Of a stretch of DNA of 64,000 nucleotides, positions 12,116 through 25,300 are shown in pieces; the first letter of the stretch is position 1, and each line of letters opens with the position of its first letter. The stretch comes from Cynocephalus volans (taxonomy: Eukaryota > Chordata > Mammalia > Dermoptera > Cynocephalidae): contig NC_084467.1 of NCBI RefSeq assembly GCF_027409185.1, forward strand, positions 19,321,001 through 19,385,000. The letters run 5' to 3'. Under the pieces are notes generated by a model. The model worked only from the letters and a program-made list of their open reading frames with translations, was not told the origin of the DNA and did no database searches. Made by a program: the position numbers and the translations under genes.

Positions 12116-13927
12116 CGTTCCCTTCCTGGCTGAGATGTCAGGGCGGAATTATCATCCTGTAACATATTCACTGAGAGGCCCGGACTCTTTAACCCTGTGG
12201 CTCCCCTCCAACCCCTCCTGGGACATTGGAACACCTGGAAATTTACGTGAGAGCTCACATGTAGTTTGAGGACTCTTGAGAGCTGGGACTTTAGCTTGGG
12301 CCCAAGGACTGAGGGGCAAACGGAAGCCACAGGGCACATTTCAGCCCTCAGTCAGTCTCAACCATGACGCCCACAGGTCTCTTCCTCCCACCAACTCCTG
12401 GCACTGCCTGTGCCACCCTTTTGGCACTAGGCACAATCTGCCTTGTGACTGCTTTCATCTGGGACTTCTATTTATACTCTTAGTATTTGCAGTTTATCAT
12501 ATTTTCAGGTCTCAGATTGGAAGTTCCTTCAGTCCCCTTTCCTTACAATGTGGGACACAAAAATCAGAGAAAGAAAGGATGTCCCATCATTTGACAGAGT
12601 GGGTAAATAAGATGTGGTGGACCTGAAACCCACACTTCCTGAGCCACAGGCCATTTCCGTAGGACTTCGGTATGATATTGATCAGGCGCCTCCCTGTGAT
12701 CAGTGCTGGGCTAGACATGAGGGGGATGATGCCCAATAAACACTGATCAAAGGAAAGATTCTGAAAGGAAACAATTCCATTTCTCATACTCTTTGTCCAA
12801 GCTCTAGGGCCATGATCCCCATAACCCTCCTTTGAACCCTCTTAGTGTTGAGTACATGGTGGACACTGGTTGAATGAAGGACAGGGTGCATGCGCAGAAG
12901 AACAGGTGGAAGGATGAATATGTGTGCAGTGGATGGGTGGGTGGATGTGGGCATGAGTGGATGGGAAGATGAGAGAATGAAAGGATAAATGAAACAAAAT
13001 GTTGGTTCCTAATTTCTGGGAACCAACCATGAGGAACACGTATTCAGTATGTAATTGTGGATGGCCTCAAGTTCAGGGGAGCATTCAGCAAAATTCCTAC
13101 CCCACCTTTGGGAGCTGTGACACGCAATGGGACAGAGCTTGAACAGATAGGGTAGATGAGGTGGGGATGAGATGATATGGGACCCAACAGGAAGGGAGAA
13201 TGTAGGAAATGGGTATTTAAGATTCAGGCAGCTTGGGTTGCTATATACCCAACAGAGTGTTTTGAGATTCATTCCTAAGGGTTCCTGTGCACTGCTGTTG
13301 CCAAGTCACCTCATGCTTACTTCCCTGTCCTAACACCCCCCGAGGCCATATCTTCAAGGAAGGATAAGCTTCTGGAAGACATCGGTTTCTGAGTAAAGCT
13401 ATGAATGGCTGTTTCATGCAATAGAACCACAGGTTGGAAAGGCCTGTAGAGATCATCTCCAAACTGGGCCATTTTACAGATGGGAAAACCAAGGTCCAGG
13501 GAGGGGAGAGGACTTTCCAATGTCACATGGCAATGGGAATCCTGGTTTTCCTGATTCCCAAGTTATGAATCTGCAGCTTGCTCTTCCCTGTGCACCCAGC
13601 AACCCCCGGGCCCTACCAGTCCCCTTTGGATTTTTTTGCCTCTCTGGGGAAGGTTTCGCTACTTCCTCTGTCTCTGCTCTCAGTGATGATGGAGAGGAAG
13701 GTGGGGCCCTTCAGAAGTCCTGGTGAATCCCTCCTCACATTTCCTCCTTGGGACACCATGCTTCATGGTCTGGTTCCCTGGACTCCCTATTTATACCTGG
13801 GTTTAACCAAATGCAGCCAATTCTTGACCATACGGAGAACAGGGAGCTCAAGTTCCAAGCAGAGCAGGGAGAACACCAACTGGAGACAGAAGGGACAGGA
13901 GAAGAGGGGCTGGGAACTGACATTCAC
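12115..13927. other. Non-coding, low repeat content
   Basis: A weak L2 tail near 12840, the simple repeat at 12900, and a MIR/CR1-tail-like piece near 13420-13560 (TTTACAGATGGGAAAACC). Confidence 0.4.
12900..12985 (+). repeat. GGAT/TGGG-rich simple repeat
   Basis: Irregular GGATG(G) and GTGGATG units between 12907 and 12980. Confidence 0.5.
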
Positions 13928-14132
13928 CCATCACCCTCCACACACCAGGCACTCTGCTGGGCAATTACGGCACCTCATTTACTCTCACAACCCCACAAGA
14001 TAGAGTTGTTATCACTGTTTTACAAATGAAAACACTAAGGCCTGGAGAAGTGGCCTGGCTTTATCATGCTAGTTAACAATGAGGCTGAGATTAAAATCCA
14101 GGTCTGCCTGACCCTGAAGCCCTTGCTGGGTC
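13928..14132 (-). mobile_element. MIR, reverse
   Basis: CACACCAGGCACTCTGCTGG, CTCATTTACTCTCACAACCC, TTTTACAAATGAAAACACTA. Confidence 0.7.
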
Positions 14133-14561
14133 GTGAGTTCCTGAACAATGTGCTCCATCACAACACTGTCAAGGATTCTCAAGAGCCACTCAGAAGGAGC
14201 TAGAATTTCTCTCCTGAGGGCCCAAATCAACAAGGTCAAGGCTAACAGGATCGATGAAAAATCCTGCACTCAAGTTCAAAAAGACATTTGCACATGTGCA
14301 GAATGGAGTCCTGGTTACTGGATATCGTCACTGTTCATAATACTTCTGCTCTTGCCTTATATTTACGTAGCACCCGCAGTTTATAAACCTCTTCACTTGC
14401 CAATCCTAGGGCTTTGACTGACCACAAACAAGCATAAGAATAAGTCTGAAAAAGGGTTGTGGGGTCTATCAAAAGAGCATATATGAGCAGTGTGCTATGG
14501 CTGCCTGTAAAGCTACTGAGCTATTCATTTGCATTAATCCAGGGTAATATGAATAGATTTT

Positions 14562-14735
14562 GTGTACAGCTACTGTGCTGAATATATTACATTTCATCTC
14601 ATTTAACTCCCACAACCCTAAGGAGTTATGATTATTAACTAATTTCTAATTTACAGATTAGAAAACCAAGAGGTGAAGAAAGCTGGCCAAGGTCACACAG
14701 GTAATAAGTAGTAGAATTTAGGCTCATGTCTGAAA
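14562..14735 (-). mobile_element. MIR, reverse
   Basis: CATCTCATTTAACTCCCACA, GGCCAAGGTCACACAGGTAA. Confidence 0.7.
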
Positions 14736-14754
14736 AGTATCAAGAATAATGTCA

Positions 14755-15430
14755 TTCTGAACATCTCAAGCCCTCTCTGGAGTCACGTGTCCAGTTTTGG
14801 GTGACATATTTAAGGGAGACATCGACACGCATAGGAATGAGTAACCCATGAGGGACACCATTACCCTAAGGATCATTTGAAGGAGCTGAGAATATTTATC
14901 CTGGAGAAGAAAATCATCAGAGAACACCCAATTTGCTGTTCAGGGCAGAAAGCTCCTCTACTCAGAAACAGGTTGAGTTCAACAGGACATTTACCAACCT
15001 GTAGCCCACTGCTATGGCCACCTGTTGGTAGGAGGTAACATTGATGCGCTGATGTCAGCTAACTGTTCCATCTGTGGAATCAGTTTGAGTTTAGCGTTTC
15101 ATACGCAGAAGTGCTTTTAACCCTGACCGGTTGTCATGTGGAAGAAGTAGCAGATTTAACTATGTGGGAAGAGAATTAAGACCAATGAGTGAAAACTACA
15201 AGGTGCCAACCTGAAGGTCAATTTTCTGGTAATCGAAACATCCCCATAACTCAAGTGGCTGCTTGGGAGTAGCGAGGCTGCTGTCTGTGGGGGAGATCAA
15301 GTCATGCTGAGTCTCCAGCTCTCAGGTGATTGGGAGAAATCAGGCACTTTCATGGGTGACAACTCAGATACAGCTGGTCATTTAAGGAGGGATCTTCTGG
15401 GATTGATGGTGTCTTTGTTGTCTTGTCCAG
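14755..15430 (+). mobile_element. L3/CR1 LINE fragment
   Basis: GTGTCCAGTTTTGGGTGACA, CATTTGAAGGAGCTGAGAAT and TTATCCTGGAGAAGA, then GAAGTAGCAGATTTAACTATG and CCAATGAGTGAAAACTACA, follow the order of the CR1-like 3' ORF. About 110 unrelated bases sit near 14990-15105. Confidence 0.65.
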
Positions 15431-15919
15431 AAAGGAAACTTTAAGCCAGGACAGAGAGAAAGAGGATACCACTGGAGAAGAGCAGTAGGGGAGAAATTTT
15501 GGACAGATAGGGTCTGGCAGCATTTATCTTCTAGATACTGCTCTTACATTTGACCAAGGGATAGTCAGAGAGAGATGGATTAGTGAGTAAATGATCATGA
15601 CCTTCTATCACTTCCCAAACTGACCTCCCACACAGGGCCCTTTGTAAACAACCCAAGAGAACAACAGTTCCTTGTAGATTCTGTAAATGTGATTAAGCCT
15701 CAGCTAAAGATAGAGGTTTAGAGTGTAGCCAAGGGCAGGGACCAGTTGTGGAGAAGTCAGAGTCGGGGAACCAGGGCAAGGGTTCTGGCTTTGTCTGCTG
15801 AACCCAGCTAGTGTGGGTTTTCTCATCAAAGTCCCATGTTGATTTGAGCCCCAGGGCCTGGGCCATTTGTACCTCGTGCATTCATTGGGAAGCAATGTAA
15901 GTCAGGGTTTATGGAGAAA

Positions 15920-16150
15920 GGACTGTGAAATTGGACAGACCCCGGCTTGAATCCTAGCACAGCTTATGCATTGGCTCTGTGAGCTTAGGTTGGTTTCTTC
16001 TCTGCTCTGAGCCTCAGTTTCCTCATCTGTAGAATGGACACAGTGATTGCACCCTCCTTACTGGATAGGTATGAGGATTAAATGAGATATCTCCCATAAA
16101 GCACTGAGTGCAGTGTCTGACATACGGTATGTTACTACTATTAATATCAT
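15920..16150 (+). mobile_element. MIR
   Basis: GAGCCTCAGTTTCCTCATCT, ATAGGTATGAGGATTAAATG, AGCACTGAGTGCAGTGTCTG. Confidence 0.82.
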
Positions 16151-16677
16151 CATTAAATTAACCTCTGTCAGTGAAAACTAGTCTTACCCTCCCAATATTC
16201 TCCTCTGTTTTCTATAGCCATGGACCCTGGCTGTAGGCATGTTTGATACTAAAATCCTCCTGCTGGACCTCGCTTGGTTAATAACAGTCGCTGGGGGCCC
16301 ACACATGAAAACACCCACATCCTTGGCCATCAGTGTTCTACCACCCTCCCTCCCACTTTCTCTGATGTGGCAGGAACAGAGATGTCATTGAGAACCCTCG
16401 GTTGCGAGATGAGGCAAGTTATGCTCTGAGGTTACTCACTGTTCTCTTAGAAAGAAGAGTGGCTGGGCCCATCTGAAAGGGAGTCTGCACCTGGAACTCG
16501 GCACCCAGGAGGTCACATCTGAAGGATCTGTGGAGGAGCCTGTGTCCTGTTGGCTTTAGGTGGCTGCATTACTGGTCAGTGTGTGTGGGGCAGGGGGGTG
16601 CACACGTGCGTGCATGTATTCTCACAGTGATTAGTCATGGACCCCATTCAGTGGGTATCAGAGGCAGGGTGGTGACT

Positions 16678-16918
16678 GGGAAGGATACAGGCTTTGCAAT
16701 TTGCAAAGCCCAGATTCAAACACCAGCTCTGCATCTTCCAATCTGTATGAGCATGGAGAGTTAGCTTTCTATCACCAAGTCTTGGGGTCCTCATTTGAAA
16801 CAAGGGGAAAGGAAGACCTATCGTACATAGTGTTTTGCTAATTAAGTCAGGGCATGGATAAAAAATATCTGGCACAATGTTTGGCACATGGCAGGCACTC
16901 AGATGGTGACTTCTGTCA
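16678..16918 (+). mobile_element. MIR
   Basis: GCCCAGATTCAAACACCAGC, TTGGGGTCCTCATTTGAAAC, TTTGGCACATGGCAGGCACT. Confidence 0.68.
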
Positions 16919-17239
16919 TTTTTGTGCATGTTGATTTAATGGTGGGTGTATCCATGGTTAGAGTTTGCATTATCCAGTGACTGTGACTTGTTTCTCTTAC
17001 TAAGAGACCCTTGATTGGTGGCCATCTATTTTCATCTCTTTTCTGTTTTTAAAAGGAATTGTAAGAAAGCATGATTGGTGAGTCTTCTCAGCTTGCACTT
17101 GGTGGGGATAGAAGCGAATGTTTAGGCACACACACACTAATACTCTTCGCATGCTGGGATGGGCAGTGATAGTGGGGGCGGGTGTCTCTCCTTGAGAGTA
17201 GGGGTGGGAAGTGCAGGGATGGGGAGACTTCCATTCCAA

Positions 17240-18370
17240 ATTCTCATATTTGTTTGTGCTTACTTTTATAGAAAGAATTTTTCTTGTTTTGAGCTCCAGA
17301 TCAGGGGGGATTTGCTGAGCTCTTAGTTCAGCAAATATTTACTAATACCCACTGTAATACTCTTGTTTATTGGGCACTTAAGAATTCTCTCCACATCTTG
17401 CTGCTAACCTTTAGCTCTCCTGGGGAAAAGCACCTCCTTTTACAGACTGGCAAAGAAGCTGGGAGAAATCCAATTACTCACTCGAGTCCTTCCATCGGCA
17501 AAGGTGGGAAGACCCAGACATTTATCTGCAGGACATAGAAGGACATGAAAAAGAACCAGAAACAGTCTCTGCCCTCCAGGACCTGACAGTGAACATGCAA
17601 CATTAACTGCCACACAAAGTAACTGAGGCACTTGCTGTGGTGGTGTTTCTTTTCAGAGTGCTGCTGTGGGAGGGTAGAGGACAGAGTCGTGAATTCTGTC
17701 TGGGTGGGAGTCTTCCTGAGGGATTGACTGGGCTGAGTCTTGAAGGGTGTGTTCATTTTGTTGGGGAGCAGTGGGGCATGGACAATCTGGACTTCTTTAA
17801 GGCGACTGGGAGACAGGAAGCCCAGTCAGGAAGACAGGTTGGCAGGTGTGGGGAGGTCAGGCAGAGCCATACGGGGTTCCTGGCAGGAGCCTGAGTCATG
17901 GGAGTCATGAGGATCTGGTCTTCTGGAGGAAAGACAAACAAGAGCTGGAGAGGCTCAGGTAGGGCCCTGGATTCAAAGGAGGGCAAAGAAGGTGAAGGCA
18001 GAACCCATCATATGGATCAACAGGGCCAGAGTTGGGTACAGATGCCCTGGCCCCAGTCGATGTCTCAGGTGGGTGCTGAGCCCTGTTTCCATCAGAGCTG
18101 GGAGAGTGGGGAGCTGCAGCCCATAGGTGGGGACTCTTGGGAGGCCAAAGCCTGAGGCAGCCAGCCCAGAGGCAGCAAAGACGAGGCATAATGGGGGAAG
18201 ATGGAGTGTTCTTTTGCCACAGCAATTTGGCCGAGGTTGGTGTGAGTAGCCGAGAGGCTGGAAACAGAGGCTGGAACAACCAGTGAAGAGCTTTCACTAC
18301 CAGATGCAGAAGCATGGGGGGCAAGGGGAAATGATTGGTTTTTGAGCCCCAGAAAGACACGATCAAATGT
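17240..18370. other. Non-coding, possible degenerate L2
   Basis: 17495-18080 loosely resembles antisense L2 (CAGTCTCTGCCCTCCAGGAC; TGAGTCTTGAAGGGTG), too decayed to call. Confidence 0.35.
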
Positions 18371-18374
18371 ATAG

Positions 18375-18490
18375 TCCATCTCCCTCACTAGAATGCGAGG
18401 TACCCAAGGCAAGGAATTTGTCTCTTTCATTTCACTAGTGTATGCCCAGCACCCAGCACAGCATTGGTCGTTTAGTAGGTGCTAGACTGG
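18375..18490 (+). mobile_element. L2 3' end
   Basis: CTCACTAGAATGCGAGGTAC to CCCAGCACCCAGCACAGC and TTTAGTAGGTGCTAGAC. Confidence 0.65.
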
Positions 18491-18884
18491 GATTTGTTTA
18501 AGAAATATCTTGAACTACAACATTTATTTAATTCCATTTTTCCTTGAACTTTCTGATGTACCCTTGTAGGCCTAGATAATTCTCTTTATGTAGATTCTTC
18601 ACAGGTCTCCAGATTGTCAGCAGCTGTAGTGAAAGTGCCCCTCTGACATAGTGAAGCAAAACCTGGTTTGTTTCCCTTCTTTTCTTGATCCTTAGAGTTC
18701 AGAGCAATTATTTATAATATCATTGTGCTTAGAATATAATTCTTGGTGGAGGGTCTCAATATCGTACTTCTTTCTGGTGACATGACATATTAACTGCATA
18801 CCTCCCGGCCCACCCCTCAAGTGTAACATTATAGGATTGTGAATGTTGATTCCTAGTGGTGTCAGGGAAGAAAGATACATTATA

Positions 18885-19098
18885 TACTCAGAGCATGTTT
18901 GAGTCCAAGCTCCACCTCTTCTTAGCTGTGTGTCTTTGGTCAAATCACTCAACCACTCTGAGCCTCAGCTTGCTCAATAGCAAAATGTGGATGATAATCA
19001 CTTCCTGATGATTGAGAGGATTAAATGAGGTGATGTGTTGTGTGAAGGCTCCTGAGACAGGGCCTGGTACAAGGTAGATGCTCAACATGCATTAACTC
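18885..19098 (+). mobile_element. MIR
   Basis: TTTGGTCAAATCACTCAACC, CTGAGCCTCAGCTTGCTCAA, AGGATTAAATGAGGTGATG. Confidence 0.78.
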
Positions 19099-19339
19099 TC
19101 TTGCCATCGAAGGCTCTGCAACCTGGCCTTTGTCCTCTCTCCTCTCACCTCCAAGCCATGTTTGTCCTTTGTGGCCTATTCAAATGTATCTCTTCCATGA
19201 AATTGTTCCTTGCAGCCCAATGGCTCATCTTTCTATTTTTCATCTGTCTTCCCCCCCCCCCCACTCCTTGGATAGTAAAACTTTTGAAAGCAGGAGCACC
19301 ATTTCAGGCATTGTTGCTGGGTGGAAAAAGTCCCACTAG

Positions 19340-19530
19340 AATGGGAGGTCGATGTCCTGGGTTAAATTCTACTAGGTAAACTTGGGGTTCCATGTAGCTT
19401 ATGGGGCTTCAGTTTCATTAGTAAAATGGTAACAATAAGTTACCTCACATAGTTCTAGAAGATTGATTTAGACATTTTGTATGAAACACAGTTAAGAGGA
19501 GTTGAGTAAATATTGTTGAATGAACTTAAA
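19340..19530 (+). mobile_element. MIR-like fragment
   Basis: GGGGCTTCAGTTTCATTAGT then TAAAATGGTAACAATAAG. Just upstream of the first NCMAP coding exon. Confidence 0.5.
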
Positions 19531-19726
19531 TTGCTTTGAAAAACAAAGCCAGGTATTTTTTAATTCGTCCACAGTATCTAGTAATGGGTCTTGTATTTAC
19601 TTGCTGCCAAGAGAAACTGTGCTTAGAAATTCTACAGTCATCCAGATGAAGACCAAAAGAAGCATGGTACAGGAATAATAAGGTTTACTCTGGTTTTAAA
19701 CAAAATTTCTTCTTCCTTCTCACCAG

Positions 19727-19815
19727 GATCAAGATGACCACAGCCACCCCTTTAGGGGACACCACATTCTTCTCATTGAACATGACCACCAGGGGAGAAG
19801 ACTTTCTGTATAAGA
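19727..19815 (+). CDS. NCMAP: NCMAP first coding exon
   Basis: A pyrimidine tract and CCAG acceptor precede 19727. Seven 5' UTR bases come before the ATG at 19734. It encodes 27 residues (MTTATPLG... to ...DFLYK) plus one base of the next codon. The donor GTAAGG begins at 19816. Confidence 0.93.
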
Positions 19816-22338
19816 GTAAGGTCAACTTGGCTTGGAGGCTGGGGGAGGGATGGCAGGACAAGTGTCACGGCCAACTCCTGGTACAGAGTCAAGAGCTTGG
19901 GCTCTGGAGACAGAGTGCCTGAGTCTCAGTCCCAGTTCTACCACTTGCCAACTGTGTGACCCTGAGCACATGACTTCACTGCTCTGTGCCTCAGTTTCCC
20001 CAACTATAAGCTGGCAATAATTAATGAAACTACTACATAAGGCAGTGTGGGGACTAAAAGACATAATCCATGTAAAGAGCTTAGAATAGGTTCTGGTACA
20101 TACTATGTACCTAATGAGTATTATTATTGTTATTATTACTACTACCACTATTACTGTTGTTTTCTTCAAGGAATCTTGGGGTTTAGAGAGCAATGGAAAT
20201 TTGAATCCCTTGTAAGATGTCTCTAAATGGGTCACCTTAAAAGGTAGCTACTTTTATACTATTTTTTTCAAGGCAAAAACATCCCATCAACTTATGAAGG
20301 AGTAAACAAATGTAGGTTGGAAGTTAGTCCTAGGGAGATATTTGCCAGGAACAAAGGGTCCCAGGATAAAAAATTTGAAGACAGCTCTTCAGAAAACCAA
20401 TTGATTGTATAAGGAGAAGTTTAGGTTCATTCCAGCCATTTCAGGTAGCTTTGCATATACCTTTATACAGAACAGGCTTCCTGACACACAGGGAGAAATT
20501 CCCCCAGTGCTGAACAGCTTCAGGCTGTGGTTCTGGCAGGCAGCTGGATTAATGGCAGGACGAGTCTCTTCCACGGAGACCTGGAGGGGGTTGCTCTCGA
20601 GACAGGGTCCCATGGGTTATACTGCTCCTTGATGGGTGGACAGACCTACAGAGGCCTGTTGGGGTGTGTCTCAAAACAGTTCTGAAGAGAAATGTGGGTT
20701 ACAGAGAATCACTGTCAGCTGGATGGGAATAATTCTGTTTTCATTTAACTAAAAGTAGTGGTTCTCAACTAGGCTATTTTGTTCTCCTAGATAGGGGCTA
20801 CCAGATTAAGCAAATAAAAATACAGGACATCCAGTTAAATTTGAATTTAAGATAAACAACGAATAATTTTTTAGTATAAGTACAAATACATCTCAAACAT
20901 TGCATGACACATACTTATACTAAAAAAATTGTCGTTTATCTGAAATTCTAATTTAAATGGGTAGCTGTTAGTTTATCTGGCAACCCTATCACCAGGTGTC
21001 ATTAAGCAATGTTGTGACATTTTTAGTTGTCACCTTGGGGGGTAACGGGGGGATTGGCATCCAGTGGGTAGAGGCCAGGGATGATACTAAACATCCTGCA
21101 ATGCACTGAGCAGCTCCCCACAACAAAGAATTATCCAGCTGAGGTTGAAAAACCCTGAACTAAAGTCTCCTCACTAGACTCCCCAGGGAGGAAAAAAATC
21201 CAAGTTACTCCATGATGGATTCCCTGCCCCCTCCTTTTTTTTCCTTCTAGTCTTACTTCCTATGAATATTTGCACTTTTTTTTTAGTAAACCTTTTGTGA
21301 AGGCATTATGTACATTTACAAAAGTGCACTAGTCATAAGTGTACAGCTGGGTGACTTTTCACAAAGTGAACACACCTGTGTAACCAGTCTTCACATCAAG
21401 AATCAGACCACCACCAGTGTCCTGGAAGTCCTGGTGCCCCTCCCAATCACTGTCCCCAACCCACCCAAGGGAACCCACTATTCTGACTTCTACCTGGTTA
21501 GCCCTACCTGGTTTTGAAATTTATATAAATGGAAAGGGTAGCATGTGTCTGGCTTGTTTTGCTCAACATTACCATTGTATGCACATATTTTAATGGTTGC
21601 AACAAAATGTGTATATACATATGCTTGGGTGTGTACTCGTATATAATATTTTATTCTTTTTTCTTTATGTCATTGTAAGTGTTTCCAAGTTACCACAGTT
21701 TTCATAATCATCATTTGTTGCATATTTCATAGGATAGGTTGCCATACCTTATTCAACCATTCCCATTTTTAGAGTATGAATAATGTTGTAACGAACATTT
21801 TCATTCATACAGCTTTTCCTGTATTTAGGATTATTCCCTTAAGATAAATTCCCCAGAATCAAACAAATCAGTTTAAAGTATGAGCATTTTTATGGTCCTT
21901 GATATTTTCAATATCAATTCTGAAAAGGATGTTCTTGAACGTAAAATTTAGATTTTGACATTGGGACTGGGAGCTGATATTGAAATTAGAGTCTAAGATA
22001 CTTGTATTAAGCTACAGAGACATTCATCATAGCCTTGTTTTTAACAGTGAAAAATTGAAAACAAGATAAATATTCTCAATAAGGAATTGGTGAACAGGTC
22101 TAGTATATCCAAACAGTGTGGTACTATGCAGCCATCAAAAGTCATGAAGACGGGCTGTCCGGTTAGCTCAGTTGGTTAGAGTGCAGCCTTATAACACCAA
22201 GATCGTGGGTTCGGATCCCTGTACCAGCCAGCTACCCCAAGAAAAAAAAATCATGGGGAAAGACATGTAATTACATGGGAAGATGATTATGATATTGTTA
22301 TAAAACAGTATATGATCCCTGTACCAGCCAGTCACCAA

Positions 22339-22373
<35 letters not shown>

Positions 22374-25300
22374 AACAGTATATGGAACATAGTTCCATTT
22401 TTATCAAGTGCAGATTTTTCTGTATTTACAAATATATTAAGATGGATTTTTAGACATAAGATTAATAAATTATTTTTAAATATTGACACATATTTAATAT
22501 GCATATACATGATCACATTGGTGAATGTATATATTTGTAGATGTTCAGTGGTTCTTGGGGTAATGAGGTCTTCATCCTCCCCCTCTTTTTTTGCTTGTAT
22601 TTATATTTCCAAAATTACTTACAAAAAATTATATGTTACTTCTTTGTGTTATTAAAAAGAAGAGAGGGTATTTTGCTTGTCTGCTTCACAGAAGACATTT
22701 GAAGCTCCTGCTGAGGCTGAGAAGGAGTTTGCCTACTGCAGAATTTTGTCAGACCATGTGCTGGGGATGTGGTCCTTCCAGCCCAGCTGGGGGTAAGGCT
22801 GCACAGCCACTCCAGATGTGACTCTGTCCTGAGGTCAGCAGTGAAGGTCCCAGGACGCCGCCATCTCTTGTCCTTCCCTTGATCCAGCAGGGATGTCAGG
22901 TGCCACAGTAGGGCCCCTCCCAGTTTGTATTTCAGTTTGCACATTTGCCACCTCCTCTCCTCTCCTCTCCATAGGTTCTGGAGCCATTGTTGCTGCCATT
23001 GTGGTGGTTGTCATTATCATCTTCACTGTGGTTCTGATTCTGCTGAAGATGTACAACAGGTATGGGATGCCGTGGGCTTTGGAACTGTCCAGTCTCTTCA
23101 GCGATGTCAGAAAGAATGGGAACTAATATTTGTGGGTGCCTGTCGTGTGGTCAGTATCCATGAGCCATTAGCAAATGCTCTAACCCTTTGCAGGTCCTTT
23201 TTGAAGTCTGTTCTGCTGGAGGAACTTCACAGTGACCAAATAGTTTTGTACTTGGAGAAATATTTTTTAGATATTATAATGATAATGACAATGATAATGG
23301 CCTTGAGCACCGTGGTAAACACTTGTTTGTAATTCACAGATAATAGAGGAATGATTTTGTCCTCTTCTCTCAGAAACCTCTCTGCTTGGTTGTATGGAGC
23401 AGGCCACATAAGTATTTGAGGTGATAAATACTGGAAGCACTTTCTGGGACCAAATAAGGAGAAACAAAGTAAATAGAATAATATAATTTGATCACATAAA
23501 GAATAAATTTAATGTGTTATCACCTTATGTGTTATAACCTTCTAGTCACAACTTTGCTAGGGAAGAAATTCTTTTCAGGGAAGAAATCAAAATTAAAAGT
23601 CTATCCTGTAAATAAACCATATCATAGAAAGACCTGGAAGGTATTGTTTAAAAAAAAGATATTGTAGAGCTGGCCTGTTAACTCACTTGGTTAGGGCATG
23701 GTACTGATAACACCAGGGTCAAGGGTTTGGATCCCATACCAGCCAGCTGCCAAAAAAGAACAAGCAAACAAACAAACAAACAAAAAGGTATTGTAGAAGT
23801 GTATTTACTGATGAGGAAAGCTGTTTACAAGATATTGTTAAAGTTTACAAAACAGTGTGTACATTATGATCGTACACATGGGTTACATAGACACGTATCT
23901 AACAAAGGTTAACACAGCAAGGTGTTAACAACCACTGTCTGAATGATGGGACTGTTAGTAAGCTAGTTTGTTTTTGCTGGGGGGGTGGTATTTCTTATTT
24001 TTGAGGAGTAGTAAAGAAGATTATTATGAGAACATTTTTTATTTTTATTTTTATTTTAAAAGATGGCCAGTAAGGGGATCTTAGCCCTTGACTTGGTGTT
24101 GTCAGCACCACACTCTCCCAAGTGAGCCACGGGCTGGCCTCATAATATGAATATTTTTTATAAAGGTAACTAACATATTTAGATTGCATACCATGTGCTG
24201 GGCATGGTTCTAAGCTCCTTACATGTATTAAGTCATTCAATCCTCACAACCACCCCACAAGGTTGCTATTATCCCCAATTTTATAGGTGTGGAAACAGGC
24301 ACTGGAAGAGTGAGTCACATGCCCAAAGTTGCTTAGCCCTAGTGGGCAGAGCTGGGATTCAAACCCAGTCGGTTTGGTTTCAAAGAAAATACTCCCACCA
24401 TTACATGTAATAGTAATAATAATGACATTAGAAGTTATTTTTTAAGATCCTTAGGGTATTACAATTTGGGTCTTTTCAAAACCAGGAATGGCATCAAACC
24501 CCAGTGTGTACCCTAAGTTTCTCTCCATCTTGCTGGGGCTCTGAGCCCCTCTTCCAGGCTGTTATCTGGATGGAGACTTCACAGGCTCCACCCTGTTGAC
24601 ACTGACGCCTGGGCTGAGAATTGAGAGACCTGGATTCAGTCTTTGGTCTGTCAAAATTGGGTAAATTATTTAACTTCTCCATGCCTTGATTTTGTCATCT
24701 TTAAAATGGAAGTGTCTCAAGGTGTGATCACTGCATCATGGGTATGTTGGAGAACACTCTTGTTCTTAGGAGTATTTAGGCACGAAGTGGCATGATGTCT
24801 GCAACTGACTCACAAACGGTTCATGATTTCTTTTAAAAAAACTCTGTGTGCGTGCAAATGGAGAGAGAGAGAGAGAGAGAGAAGGTGGGAAAGAAAGCAA
24901 ATGTGGCAAATTGTTAATAATTGGTGCATTGTTCGGTGAAGGGTATTTGGGTATTAATTGTACTATTTGATCAACTTTTCTGAGGATTTAAACTTTTAAA
25001 AAAAGAAGTATGCTACCACAACAAGATGAAATATCATGTAGATATTAGAATTCATGACTGCCGTTAGTTATTGAATTTTACAGCATATGAAAGGAAGACA
25101 GGATATACGTTTTAAGTACATTCTCTTCTCAAAAATGTACTCAAATATTTCTAGCAATAAACTTAGCGAGAATAATGAGGCTGCAAAATTAAACTCACAC
25201 TACAAATCTGAATGGAAAAAATAAATAGCGAGAATAATGAGGCTGCAAAATTAAACTCACACTACAAATCTGAATGGAAAAAATAAAATTATCACCATTT

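Noticed and set aside
13578-14003. 141-codon + frame
   Set aside because: No recognisable domain; its 3' part runs through an antisense MIR.
22150-22248. Possible tRNA-Ile gene
   Set aside because: The body matches the SINE family, with an A tail and a mismatched acceptor stem; the anticodon arm does not pair properly.
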